The notes beneath the pieces are model-generated. The model saw only the letters and a list, made by a program, of their open reading frames with translations, made no database searches and had not been told where the DNA came from. From Gymnogyps californianus (taxonomy: Eukaryota > Chordata > Aves > Accipitriformes > Cathartidae), in contig NC_059481.1 of the NCBI RefSeq assembly GCF_018139145.2, forward strand, positions 16,914,368-16,978,367: a stretch of DNA of 64,000 bases, given 5' to 3'. This document shows, piece by piece, positions 49,984 through 61,800 of this stretch. A program made the position numbers and the translations under genes. Positions within the stretch are counted from its first letter, which is position 1, and every line of letters begins with the position of its first letter.

Positions 49984-51543
49984 GCTCAAATCTCAGCCTC
50001 CATGCTACATGCACCCTTCTTCAGGCTACAGTACCAAAAGATTCAATCAGAAATTAATTGGTAGCCCTGGCCAGGGTGGAAAAGTAGCTCCAGATTTTGG
50101 AGACTCCCAAGCCCCCATTGCACAAGCGGATTCACACTCCCATGCCCAAGTCAGCGGGAGTCTGTGGAGCCACCAGCACATAAATACAGCCATATGGCAG
50201 GTACCAGTATAAACCCCAGCATCCTCCCACGACGGACCTGAAGACAACGTATATTTGTTTTCCTGTTGGCAACCACACTACTTAATATAGAAAAACCTGC
50301 AGTTAACAGAAACATTTGCAGCAATGTTTCGCCTTGCATCACACAAAAGTGTAAAGAGTCACCTGGACCTTGTGAAATGAATGTTCATTACACGAAACTT
50401 CCTTTTACGACAGTACATATAAAAGGGATTTAGTCTTTATTTCTCTACTCAGCTGAGACAACCTACCTTCTTTGCAGCTGCTAGGAGAAAAGAAACTATA
50501 AACATTTACATTTAATGCAACGAAAGGTTTGCTCACCACCTTGTGTTCCACTGTGCTTTTAGACGATGATCACTCATCATAAAAATGGGTGGAGCAGCTG
50601 CAAACCACTCAGTGATGGAAAAACTGACTCCCATGTTCAAGAGAAGCTTCTGTACAGGCTGGAAACCCCACTGAAACGAAGTGCTGTCAGTACTCCCCGG
50701 ATGGGAAGTCTTTCGGCTACGGATGCAAACACATCTGCTACGTAGCACATGAACCAGCATGTTTTATCTCCAGAATCATCCTCTGCACCAACTCAAAGAC
50801 CTTCAGATCAGACTATGGCAACTGTTTTAATCTAGGTCACACACAAATTCTATTAATCTCCAGTTTGGTTTTAAAACAATCAAAAAACAGCGCTCCCCAA
50901 GTACGAACTGCAGACTTTAAGATGTCCAGTGCCGTCAGCTCCGCAGCCTTGTTGCTACAGTGCAAGATTTATGGTAGCAGGGAACAAAAGAACAACAAAA
51001 TTCATCACGTAACATCAGAGGTGCATCACGTAAGCCTCACTCCTCAGCTGACTCACTGAGTGATATTAACTCAAAAAAAAGGGCAAGTCCCAGTTTGGCT
51101 GCCATCTTACTTGTGAGTTCAGCAATTAGGAAGCGTGCTGTGCTATGCACAAGCTCATGTGCCAAGAGAAATTGCTTTGTATAAGGGTCAAATTTGGCCA
51201 TCCTGTCTCCCCTTCCCCCCCCAAAAATAAATCACTTCCCCCCTTCCTTTAACACCTGCTTCCTCCATCCGAGCATTCATTGTCCCACCGCTATTACAGG
51301 ACCGAAGGATTCAGCATCCCAGAGGAAACTCAGGAGGGAAACCAGTGTATGAAGCGAGCAAGACTCTCAATCACTTCAGCAATCTCACGCCTCGGCATCC
51401 CCTATTTTCCCCCTCTTCCTATTGACAGCAGCTTCCAAGATTTGGCCAGGTGCTGAGAGCCACACATGCCAGGAAGCCGAATGTGCCACACATCCTGGTA
51501 TTGAACCCCACCGTGCCCACAGACACTAGTGGGGACCATTTAC

Positions 51544-51579
51544 CTTGCTCTTTTACCTCCCAAGGACCCACAACCAAAA
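51544..51579 (-). other. Candidate minus-strand micro-exon, 36 or 23 bp
   Basis: On the minus strand a near-ideal acceptor (CCTTGTTTCCTGCCCCACAG) precedes 36 bases ending in AGCAAG|GTAAAT. An alternative donor GGGAG|GTAAAA gives 23 bases (51557-51579). For the 36-base form one frame reads LVVGPWEVKEQ. Acceptor quality is high and the strand agrees with the CpG-island donors, but nothing identifies the peptide. A 5'UTR exon, a cryptic exon or chance all remain possible. Confidence 0.2.
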
Positions 51580-54500
51580 CTGTGGGGCAGGAAACAAGGC
51601 CAGACAGATCACGGCCTAACCCAGCACAGCTTTTCGTATGGTTGCGCCGAAGGGAGGGAACTTCACACAAGCAGCAGCTCTGTGCTCCCCTAAAACATGG
51701 CAGGAGCAGAGCAGCACCCCTCCCACAGCCCAGCATCAGACACACGGCAAAAGGAGTCTTTGGACAAACCCACTCTCAGCATCAACTTCCATTAGGAGGT
51801 TTTTATCTCCTGCAGGAGGTCACTGTGCAGATTCACACACCCCCTTCGGCCTTTTCTACACTGAAAACAGGGATACCTGCAAGAACACGATGAGTCAGCC
51901 AGCATCCGTGCGTGACATGCCAGGTGTGTTAATCCATGGAAAAAGAAAGGGTGAGTCAGTAGTTTGAGTCTGAAGAACAGCTGCTCCATGCCAAAATCCT
52001 TGTTTGTAATGGTTTTATTAACTGCAGCATTCAGACTTACAGAGCAGTTATACCACTGGGGGCAGAGACACATTGGGAAAGAGATTTACTCTCCCAAGTA
52101 ACTTTGCCAGAAACCTCAGATACAATTTAGATGAAGCTACAGAGTACGTCACAGGTTTTAACATAACTTACTGCTCCAATTTGCATTAGTCACGGGTGAT
52201 AAAAAGCACAGGGGATTCAAACATGACACATCGGGTAGTTTCTCCCAACACAAAGTTTTGAACATCATCATCAAATGACATACACCCTTCTGCTTTAAGA
52301 TGACCACCTTAAATCATGCTCCTGGAGAATAAGTCTCACCAAAATTCAGCCTCATTTTCAATAAGTAATTCATCACTTATCTTCCCTCCCACTCGGAAAT
52401 AAAACCTGAAGTAGCTGCTACAGAAGAAAATCCGTAAATCCTTCCTTCTACACTGGATCAGGCTAATCTCAGCGGTGCTGTCACACTGTAAATAACATCT
52501 CACGTTAAACAATTTGGGGAGATCTCTCACCATGTATTTTGCAAATGTAACGTTAAGTTAAAAACAGTTCAGCAAAAAGACTACAGAGTAATCACTTTTG
52601 TGAAAGGTAGACTAGCCACCTGAATGAAATCAAAAAAATACACCAACAGAGACTAGAAGCAGTCAGAAGCTACTCTGGCAAATGCTAAACATTTTGCATA
52701 GTCTATTAGAAAATTTCACAAGTGCTTGAAACTAAGATGCAATGGATCAGTTGCAACTAGCTGCACTCATACATTTTAAACAGTATCTCAGAAGAGCAAC
52801 TATGCAGGATCCAGCTCACTGATAGGAGTGATCAGTTGCCATCCCACGATTTCCAAGGAAATCAAAAGGTGACCTCATGCAAGGATCAAACATACAAGAA
52901 AACTGTGACAGTTCAGTTGCCACATCTACTGATTAAAAAGTTATCACCGGTTTTGGAAAGACAAAAGCAGCCAGATGGGAAAATAATTTATTACGAACAA
53001 TTTACGGAATCACCAAACAAAATTTTTTGAATGAAGAGACTGGATCATTTTGAAGAAATATAAAAGTGAATTCCTGGTCCTTATGAAGGGGAAAGAGATT
53101 CAAAGAAAATACACGTGGTCAAGGAGGATTAACTTTGTCCAATGAACCCCTGATACAGACTTACAAGTTAACCTGTGAAAAAGCACCATTCTGGATGCTG
53201 CAGCCAAGGCCAAAATCAAGGTCCGCTATGAACCGTGGAAGCCCACAAGGTCCACACCACCAGCAGTCCTCGCAGCGGCGAGAAACCCTGCTGGAGGCTG
53301 CCCAGAGGCACCAAACCCAACCTCACACACAAAACATGCTTGGAATATACTGTATTTCAAGCCCTCAACACAAGTGCTGTAGAAGGTGCTGACAGTGGTT
53401 TGAGGGGTATCTTTTCCTTACGGTTACTCCAATCCCGTGTGCAATATTTGAGAAGTTCCCCATGCGCCTTTGTTACAGCTCAGCGTTTGGACTATGAGAA
53501 ATACATCGCTACGCCAGCAAGGAATTTAGCTTTTTCTCACCCATAATAAAAATTATCCAATAAACTCTTCAGCATCTGATTTTTAGTTGGTTTTTTTTTT
53601 TAAATATAAAATAGTCTTGTTAGACTGCCTGACCATGTCACAACATGCGATCCATTACAGCTACAACAGAATTAAAGCTTACTTTTTACAAGACATCACA
53701 CTGCATATTTTTTAAGGACTGTTGACTACTTAAAAACATTTGTGATTACACTTTCTTCTCCTGCTCCTCAACAATTCAGAAGCGTACCTAAAATGGTTAT
53801 AAAGAAAATTTTAAAAAGATTATAAAAATGGCAGGGCTTATTTTTTCAGAGAAGATACATCTTCACTCTAGATAGAAATAATTGCAGTCTTAGGGAACTT
53901 AAAAAGGAAACACTTTGACTTCTAACTCACTGGCTTATCTTAGAAACATATCTATCTCCCTTGTTGTCTTCACATGCTATAAAACAGGGACAGGCAGCAC
54001 AGTCAAATGCCTTCTTTGCAATTGGAAAAGCACTTCCAAGGGTGTAGCTCCAGGAGCATTTCTCCTGGTGGAAGCACCAGAGCCTTTGCCACAGCAGCTG
54101 CTCATGAGACCACAAAGTAACATGAGTCAGGGAACTGATCCAGGTAAAGAATGAACTTTTTTGCTGAACTGATCCAAGGTATGAATTGTACAGGGAAAAA
54201 AAAAAACCCACCTTCTTAACTGGAATCCATTTCCCAGTCTGGTTCACTGAACAGACCCACAAATCCCAGCACAGCCCAGCTGGGGAACTGGAAGAGGCTG
54301 CTTACGCCTACACTGACACACAAAAGAGATCACAAAATTACAGTTCAAGTTTAGGGTGACACTGAAAAAGTTTTACCTATTGCATGCTTCCACCAGCGGT
54401 CTCTGGAAGGGCATTAAACTGTTCACAGGATTTGTGGCGTCGCAGTGTATTTGTCATGCGGACATCAACAGAGGAGTCACCCTCTTTCCGTGACAAAGGG

Positions 54501-57500
54501 CCATAAATATATGGAGATATATCTTTTTGAAAAAGATCTGTATAGCTTGACTGCAGCAACAAGTTCCCGGTGTAGCTGCCTTCCCTGCAGCGCTGCCATC
54601 ATGTTTTCTTATCACTAACCAAAGTAACTAACCAGCACATCCCAGTGATGTGCTTTGCCTTCTAGATCTGCATAAAGGTCATTTGCAAGGGAGAAAGGCA
54701 GGTTTAAAAAAAAATAAATAAATAGACAACATTATGCCACATCCATGGCTTTGTTTCCAAAAGTAACTAAGAAGCGCAATGCCAGGCTGCAACACCACCC
54801 CTGAAGTGTTTGACTATTCACTAAGTACAAGGAGTGGCCGATTCCCTCCCCTTGGCAAGATTGTTGACAGCTGTTTTAGAGGAGAAAAAAGTGAAGCATG
54901 ACTAAGCTATTCATAAAAATCTCATTGCATCGAACACCCTAACAAGTTTTGTGCAGTGCTTCCTCGAAGTGACTGTTCAGGTGGTACACGCCAGCCCTGA
55001 GCCAGGCTCCCAGCTGGATTATATCCCCTGTGGCAAACTCCATAGCAGCAAAGCAGAACTGTGTCTACACCCAAAGCTATCAGTTGCTTCAGAAAGTCAC
55101 TCATTACCTTTATCTATCCTACAGGTGATCAATGCAAGCGAGCAAACACATGAGCACTTGGCACCGAGCAAAACCCAGTAATCACAAGCTGCAGGCTGCA
55201 AGGTGCTTCCCACCCCAGCTTTCCACATCCAGCCTTTCGTGTGCCTGCAAATGGGATGCTGCTTATGTTATCCTCCGGCTGGAAACCACACAAACTGCCA
55301 ACTCCCTGTCCAAGAGGCTGGTAAAACACGGGGCCACGATCACTCATGGAGGGCATATCGTGCCTTTACGGCCTCCTGGACTATCCAGCCTTTCACTCAA
55401 GTTTTTAACTTCTTAACACTGCCTTCCGCTCGTAGAGCAAAACCAAAACCAAATAGTTCCTCCATACTAATCAACTATGTGGTTTAATTTACTTCAGGCT
55501 ATTTATCACCTGTGTGGGGAACCCCTATAGAAATAACATTTAATAGCACTCAAGTAGATTGCAGAGATAACCAGCTACAGTAATAAGTAGAAAAGCTTCC
55601 AAGCTGCTTCAAGGACTGTTTTATAGGCGAGTGGACCTCCACCAAATACCAGGCGGAGAAAACCAATACGTTGGTGTCCTGGAAACAGATTGGACAAGAA
55701 AAAGGTACAGCAGGCATGACAACTACTAATGATTTTTTTGTTAAGTAGCTATCTATTAAAAATTATTATGCCAGTAGAAAATTATATGAAAGCACCCACT
55801 GCCTTTGTAATACAGGAGCGTGTGCATACCACCAATAAACTTACCAATCTTTTTTCCTCTAGCATAATTTATTGACCCCTGCCTTAATTCATGCTTTGGA
55901 TAGAATAACCAGATTCCTTTAACAGTACTTAATCCTCCTCTGCACAGGAGCGTACCCTAGACCAGAACACAGCTTACTCAGGAGTATATCCTGCTGAGAT
56001 ATTAGTAGCGAGTTCTGCATAAGCCTGAGTCTCAAAGCTTCCCTATATAGACGGTGCTTAAAAACATCCATCATCGGACAGTACCTGGCAGAGCTCTGTT
56101 TCTATGAGAAGCTTTGACTTCTTAACTGCATTTTCCTCCTTTGATGCTGCGAAGCTGTAAATCAGGAACATCGAGCTCCTGCCTTTCTCTCTGGCTGCAG
56201 TCCCGGGCTGGACTCTGTTACTCCGAACACGTCGTGTCCTCACCTCTCGGGCTATGCCGGCCATCCCTTGGCCGCCAGAGCTGAGCAGGAGATGCAGGCT
56301 GGAACACCGTCACACAACGTGGCACATCCACACTACCTGCAGGAGACTCGTCATTCAGGCTACCGACAAAACCTGTCTGCCTTGCAGAACCCAACATCCA
56401 TGCCCTTCTAGCAACAGCCTCAGGCTAGCCTGTCTGCCCAGCACAGGGCAGCGCTGGAAGGACAGACAGGAGATGTATTAGGCTCAACCCATGAACGCGG
56501 AAGACAGGTACATGCTTGAACTCATGCCAAGGGACAACACATGCCCAGATGATCCTCACCTTGCCTAACGCACCCTTACCCTGCTATCAGGCTTGTATAA
56601 AAAAAAAAAAAAACAAACCCAACACCAAGTGGCCAAGCAAGATACTGTCACCATGGAAGGTGACAGCCTGGACCAGAGTAGCCCAAAGCACAGCAAGCAC
56701 CTTCTGAGCAAATGCTCCTCTAGTACAGACAGCAGCTTCTATCCGCAGGCACGGATGTTATGAGGTTAATGTCCATCTGCTCCCACTACTAAGGTATCTA
56801 CGTATAAAAATACACCTCCTCTAACACAGTAAAAAATGAATCATTACTACCTTACCTTTAAGGAACTATGTGGAACTTGGTTCACCTTTGCAATTCCACA
56901 ATAGCTCAGCAAGGGCGTGCAAAACATGAAAAACACACCCAGCAAGGGACTGATTTTAAACTGAAGAGAGTCACCACAAACAGAAATAATGTAGCCTGGC
57001 CCTTTAAAACTGATTAGATTACATTAGCCAAAACTCCCAGCACACAAGACATTCATGGATCTCAGACCAACTGTCTAAACTCAGCTCTGAAGCTACATGC
57101 TTTACATATTTCTACTGCATCACATATCTCCATGAGTACCTAAAGTTTTATGGCTGACAAAGATTACAGAGAACACCACAGCGACCAACTGTCCTACAGA
57201 AGTACAGCATTTCTAATCCCTTTATTGAGTCCCTATCTGGTCATCCACAACAAAATCGGTACAGTACACTCTTCAAAAAAAACCCAAACTTTTAAAAATC
57301 ACTTTTTTCCACTTCCGAGCTCCAGCTAATGTGAAGCCCTGTAAAGGACACTGGAGCAGAACCAATTACAGAGGTCAGCAAAATTGATCTCTACTAATCC
57401 CAACTCCTTTATATGACTTGTGGGGATAACACAGTCACAGAAAGTGGATTAATAAACCCTGACAATTTACAGGTTAAGAAACAACTACCCTTTCACAATC

Positions 57501-57700
57501 CTCGTCCAGAAACTCCAGCATTTGCTTCAAAAGAAGAGTGTCTCCGCTCGAGAAGAAAGAAAAAAAAAAACCACCCATCATATTTTCAAGCAACAGAGTG
57601 AATGCATAAACCAGGCCCCACGGCAATGACCCTCTGAGTAACTTCAAAGGCCCACTCAGCCCCAAAGGTGAGAAAAACCAACACCGGCCGGTTGCTTTAG
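51580..57700. other. Non-coding stretch, no gene recognised
   Basis: No gene is recognised. ORFs at 51.45-51.97 kb overlap on both strands in a mildly GC-richer patch. Homopolymers include 15 A at 56599-56613. Toward the right edge the sequence approaches the CpG island. A plus-strand donor-like CCAAAG|GTGAGA sits at 57667/57668. Confidence 0.5.
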
Positions 57701-57710
57701 GGGACTCCGA

Positions 57711-57717
57711 TATAAAG
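57711..57717 (+). promoter_or_regulatory. TATA-like box near CpG island edge
   Basis: TATAAAG lies in GACTCCGATATAAAGCCCAG, about 130 bp left of the CpG island. TGCGTCAGC (CRE/AP-1-like) follows about 45 bp downstream. CpG-island promoters are mostly TATA-less, so this may be a secondary plus-strand start or chance. Confidence 0.2.
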
Positions 57718-57878
57718 CCCAGATTACTTTCTTTGCAATAAACTGAGATACAAAGTTGCGTCAGCGAGGCTGGAGAGGGGTTTTTTTTTTTTCAGATCAG
57801 GATATCAATAATTCCAATAGCGAGGAAGTGGTGGGAGGCTGGAGGCCAGGCTGGGCGGGGGTGTGTGGGGGGGTGTGT

Positions 57879-57898
57879 GTGTGTGCCCGGGCACACAC
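57879..57898. repeat. Perfect 20-bp palindrome next to (GT)n
   Basis: GTGTGTGCCCGGGCACACAC is self-complementary with 10-bp arms, no loop and a SmaI-type CCCGGG centre. It directly follows a G/GT-rich tract (57860-57880). Alternating GT and GC text is the classic Z-DNA-prone sequence, so the left flank of the island can take up unusual structures under supercoiling. Confidence 0.95.
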
Positions 57899-58042
57899 CC
57901 GGGGCACGCTCCGCACCCGCCCCCCCGGGGAGCGGGGCCGCCACCCCGCGCCGGTAGCGGGGGGACCGCGCCCGGCCCCGGCCCGCCGCGCACCGCCGGC
58001 CCGCAGACAATAGCGGCGGGGAGCAGCCGCGCGAGAAAACGC

Positions 58043-58095
58043 ATAAAATAAATTAAAAACAAATAACGATTAAAAAAAATTGAAAGGGAATAAAG
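58043..58095. other. AT-rich inset inside the CpG island
   Basis: About 50 bp of almost pure A/T (ATAAAATAAATTAAAAAC, AAATAACGATTAAAAAAAAT) sit abruptly between segments of very high GC. On the minus strand it reads TTTAATCGTTATTTG and TTTATTTTATGCG. It could be a TATA-like or AT-hook-bound element, a nucleosome-free start region, or a small insertion. Confidence 0.6.
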
Positions 58096-58371
58096 ACACG
58101 CGAAGGAGAGGGGCCGCCCGGAGCGGCTCCACGCGAAGTTGTGCGAAGAAAAACCCCCGAGGAAGAGGAGGAGGAAGGGCGGGGGAAGCGTGCGAGGACG
58201 CGGGAAGGGGCGGGGGGCTCCCGCACCCCCCCCCTCCCCGGGGGGAAAGACACCCCCCCCTCCCCTCCGCCCCCGCCAGGGGCCTCCCCAAACTTTCCCC
58301 CACCCCTTCGCCCAACTCCGGCGGGGCAGACTCACCGTGGGGGCCCGGCGGGCGGCTTCGCCCCTGGCAGC

Positions 58372-58428
58372 GGGGCCGGGAGGGAAGGGAAGGGAGAGGG
58401 AAGGGGACGGGGAGGGGGAAGAGGCGGC
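58372..58428 (+). other. G-run tract with G-quadruplex potential
   Basis: At least eight runs of three or more G are separated by one to three bases (GGGCCGGGAGGGAAGGGAAG, then GGAGAGGGAAGGGGACGGGG). The tract is nearly pure purine on the plus strand. It lies just inside the putative first exon beside its donor, so on a minus-strand transcript it is a C-rich, pyrimidine-rich segment. The complementary C-rich runs at 58226-58300 put G-quadruplex potential on the minus strand as well. Confidence 0.85.
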
Positions 58429-58506
58429 CGGGCCGGGTGCTCTCCGCCCGGGGAGGCGGGCAGGAAGGAGGGCCGGGGGCTGCGGGCTTGCAACCTGAGC
58501 AGCGCT

Positions 58507-58522
58507 GCCGCCGCCGCCGCCG
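58507..58522. repeat. (GCC)5 trinucleotide repeat in putative first exon
   Basis: Five GCC units in the plus reading appear as GGC repeats in the minus-strand transcript. Such repeats in 5'UTRs of CpG-island genes vary in length and can affect methylation or translation. This one is short and probably stable. Confidence 0.9.
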
Positions 58523-58771
58523 TGCCCGCCCCCGCGCCGCGCCGCCAGCCCGCATGCGCCGCCGCGGAGCCGCGCGGAGCGGGGCCGCCCCCGGGGAAGC
58601 GGGCGGGGTAGGGGGCGGCGGGGCGGCGGGGTGCTGCATGGCGGAGGGTGGCACCGCCGAAAGCTTGCGCGGGGATGAGTTTCAGCTGCGCTTCCCCCGG
58701 CTCCCGACGAGGGCCAGGGCCGGCTGGGAAAAGCCCGGGAGCCCCGGTGTGGGCGAGTGCGGGTTCCTCAC

Positions 58772-58860
58772 CTGCCGGCCTGTCACCTGGCCGCTCCTCC
58801 CTCCCGTTTGCCCTTTCCCGGTTTACGCAGCTGCTGTGGGAGATCCGTCGACTTGTTTGT
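58772..58860 (-). other. Possible alternative minus-strand first exon
   Basis: A strong donor, CCGGCAG|GTGAGGAA, is read on the minus strand at 58772/58771, on the right shoulder of the CpG island. A second AG|GT (CCAG|GTGACA) lies about 14 bases upstream. This would be a first exon starting to the right of the main candidate and splicing over it. CpG-island genes often use alternative first exons, but no transcript evidence is available. The right boundary is arbitrary. Confidence 0.3.
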
Positions 58861-58862
58861 AA

Positions 58863-61800
58863 TGTGCTGCTGGTGTGAAAGGACACAGGCGACTTCTTAT
58901 GCTGTGGGTTTATTTTTATTTGAGGGGGATACTTCCTCCCCACGCACCGAACTTCAGCTTGAAGGGCCTGGTTTGCTTGGGGCTGTGTTTCTAGCGTTCC
59001 CACCTCCAGCAGTTATAAAGCCTGTTCTAGTGCTGAGAGCACAAGCTGTCCAGCCATGAATGTGATCTGCTGCACATCTGTACCTATCCCAAAATCTGGC
59101 AGCTCAACTACACCAGCCCACGGCCTTGTCCTGCTCCTCACTGTCTTTCCCCGGTTCCTCTACGGTTGTGTGAGGTGTGTACGTTTGATCGGGGAACATC
59201 TCCCATGCCATTCCCACGCCTTGCGCCGGAAAAACGGTGGAAATGGCAACCCACCATTAGCAAATGAGTTCATGTGGCCTGTGGTCTGCGTGTGGCCGGG
59301 TTTGAGGAGGCCCCTGGGAATGAAGATGCATGATCTTTTGTGGTGGTGACTTGCCTTCAGTTACCATTTTTGTTGGAAGCTCTTTGGAAATGTGTACATG
59401 TGGTGGCCCAACGTTTCCACTCAGCTTAACCTACTGCACACGCGTATATCCTGCTAGCCCTGGCAGTGGCCGGGTGATCGTGTCCACAAAGACAGTAACA
59501 ACACTGAGTTTAACATGTGTGTCCTGCCCCAGTAGAGCTGGGCAACCTCACCTCACAACAACTGACCCCAAAAACACTTTACAATACTTTCCAAAGAGAT
59601 CTTGCTGCTGGCCAGAGCACTGGGCAAAGGCTGCAGGTAATTCCCGTCCATCATGTTCTCTCTAGGTAGAACAGAAATAACCATACTGTGTACGGTGTAG
59701 ATTTTCTCCTGAAATCCCTGTCTGTGGACTTGGCATTGTCTTCCAAAATATGCACTGTTGATTCAGTTTAACTCAATTGAAATAATAAAAATGGTTTCAA
59801 CACCTGTGCAATGTGGTCATTTTGGAGGCTGGAACGTACCAGCATCGTACACCCTTTCAACCAGGATGTAAAGCAATAGTTTTTCTTATGTGGCTCCAAC
59901 AGGGTAAGCCACATGAGAGCAGGGACACTGGAAATAATACATTTTCATTTGCCTTCCTCCCACCCCTATGAGAAGGGCTTACGAGGCAGATTACTTGGAA
60001 GTTCCCAGATTCAAGAAGAGGGGTCAGGCACAGTGATGGCTCAGGAAAGAGCACCATCTAGTGAAAAGCCACTTCTTGCAGAAACTCTGTCCCCTACAAG
60101 TCTCCAACCAAACAATGACTAACTCAGCCCAGCCCAACCTACCTCATCGCATCTGAGGCAATCGTGAGCGAGGTAGCGTGGTAACAGATAACAGATGCCT
60201 AAAATTTTCCATAACATGCACACCGAGATCTTTAGCTCTGCCCTCTTGGTTGTCCATCAAGGGAACATTTCTTCTCTGCTTGTCAGCTCCAGCCTGGCAA
60301 GTCAACCTCTGTCTTCTGCTGCCTCGCCTGGAGGTGACACAGCCCTGGTCTTGCTGTAGGGGCCCCCCAGACATGTTGTGGGGATCAGAAGCCCCAAAAA
60401 GAGGGCTCAACCTCCTGGCTGAGTCTGTACTGGCTGCGTATATGCCCATGCATATGGGCTCACGTGTGCCACTCTTGCAAATAGTTTGCAAATGCTTTTG
60501 AGGAGTCTTTTCAGCACAAGGGCGCAAAGGTAATCTGTCAGCAAGGCTGTCCAGGAGCGATTACCATAGTCATAATTTTCTAAACCAGGAGGCAAGGAAA
60601 TTAGCATGGAAAATATTGAGGAAAGATGACGCAGCAGCTTAGCACCAAAGCAGGAGGATCAACTGGTGGGCCCCATTCGTCAAAGGTGTTATGGCCCTTT
60701 CAGTCAAGGGGGATGAATCAAAACACAGGCAGAGAAGGTGTCATTTTTCCTGCCAGAAATATTCCCTGCCAGAGTGGGCTTCTCCAGCTGCCCGCATATC
60801 CCCAGACTGCCAGGCGCTGGTGGTGACTTAGGAAGGGAATTAGCAAAGGTAGGCAGGGCTGTGGGATGGGTAGACAGCTCCCCAACCTACCAGGGGGTCG
60901 GACAGAGGCTCAGTTTAGATCTGAGCCCAGGTCCCCCTTGCCTGTGGGAGGGCTCATGGTGCCCCAGGACCAGAGACCGGTGAGCATCTGCCACGAAAAG
61001 GCTGTATCAGCCACTTCAGATGCCCAGCCCCTGCTCTCAGCAGCAATTAATACATCTTTTTACCTCTCTCTTCCCCAAGATGTAGTCTGTGCTCTACTTT
61101 TGTCTTTAAATTGTTATCCACCCCCAAATTCTTTATCTCAAAATATCCTGTCTGCACCCACATACAACCACAAACCAAAACAGAGAGGCAGTAGATGAAG
61201 GGAAATTTGTGCAGCAGCTTTGTGGATGCCAGCCTCCCGACAAATCATTTGCCTTCAAATTGTCTCTGACACTGGTTCCCCTGGGTTTCACCATTTGCCA
61301 TACATCCAGGTCTGCTTTTCAAACACTATAAAAAAAAATAAAATATATCAGATGTTCTTTCATTGCCTCTTTCAGGTTTTAATTTGTCACAAGCTTTGCT
61401 GCAGGGCTCCCTACTTCTTGCTAGGGAACTGGATTTAAGTGTGAGTTGCACTCGTGAATGAGACTGGAATTTGGATCTGCACAACATAATCTGAACATTT
61501 GTGTGTAGTGGCATGAATTAGCAATATGAGCGCATTGTTCCCATTTGCTGGAAATTAGCTGTCCTTGCAACTGAATAGAAAACAGAGTGCAATGTAATGA
61601 TGGAAGCAGCAACTATTAAAGATTTGTTTTCATCATGTTTAAGCAGCTACAAAACTGAGACACTGAGCATTAAAGTGGCTGACAACAGCGTGTGGTGTTT
61701 TCTTTGTGTTCCTGCTTGTTTGAAGCCGGTGCCTGGTAGCTGAGATAACAGCTGCTACACCTGAAGAGATTTTAATATCATTTTCCTTCTTCAAACTCTA

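Larger units (their letters stand above)
44970..51543. other. Non-coding stretch, no gene recognised
   Basis: No gene is recognised, including in the 209-codon plus ORF at 48083-48712. That ORF has no visible domain, contains a poly-T-encoded phenylalanine run and is overlapped by minus-strand ORFs. The region includes opposed homopolymers at 47.5 kb, an AT-rich conserved-looking block at 48.9 kb and an old repeat remnant at 49.75 kb. Confidence 0.5.
58336..58639 (-). other. Probable first exon (5'UTR or N-terminus) of an unidentified minus-strand gene
   Basis: A textbook donor, CCCCACG|GTGAGT, is read on the minus strand with the exon side ending at 58336. Upstream is a stop-poor GC-rich segment that includes a (GGC)n repeat. 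An ATG at 58639 (CTCCGCCATGC, fair Kozak) would give a proline/arginine-rich start (MQHPAAPPPPTPPASPG). That composition is typical of translated 5'UTR, so coding status is doubtful. The true 5' end and the gene's identity are not visible. The next exon would lie to the left, possibly one of the candidates at 51.5, 44.9, 41.0 or 16.4 kb, or outside the window. Confidence 0.45.
57840..58830. promoter_or_regulatory. CpG island / promoter region
   Basis: A sharp change occurs to very GC-rich, CpG-dense sequence after 57 kb of AT-leaning DNA. It includes CCGCGCCCGG-type text, repeated GGGCGG/CCGCCC Sp1-type boxes, long G and C runs and a (GCC)n repeat. This is the normal signature of a vertebrate housekeeping or developmental promoter. 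Minus-strand splice donors inside it (58336/58335 and 58772/58771) suggest transcription leftward into the 57-kb stretch. The opposite direction or divergent transcription cannot be excluded. The transcription start site is not determined. Confidence 0.9.

Noticed and set aside
58080..58862. 260-codon plus-strand ORF in the CpG island, and overlapping minus-strand ORFs of 176-223 codons
   Set aside because: All frames are open here because GC-rich DNA lacks stop codons. The translations are Pro/Arg/Gly low-complexity and mutually overlapping. Only the splice donors, not ORF length, suggest an exon.
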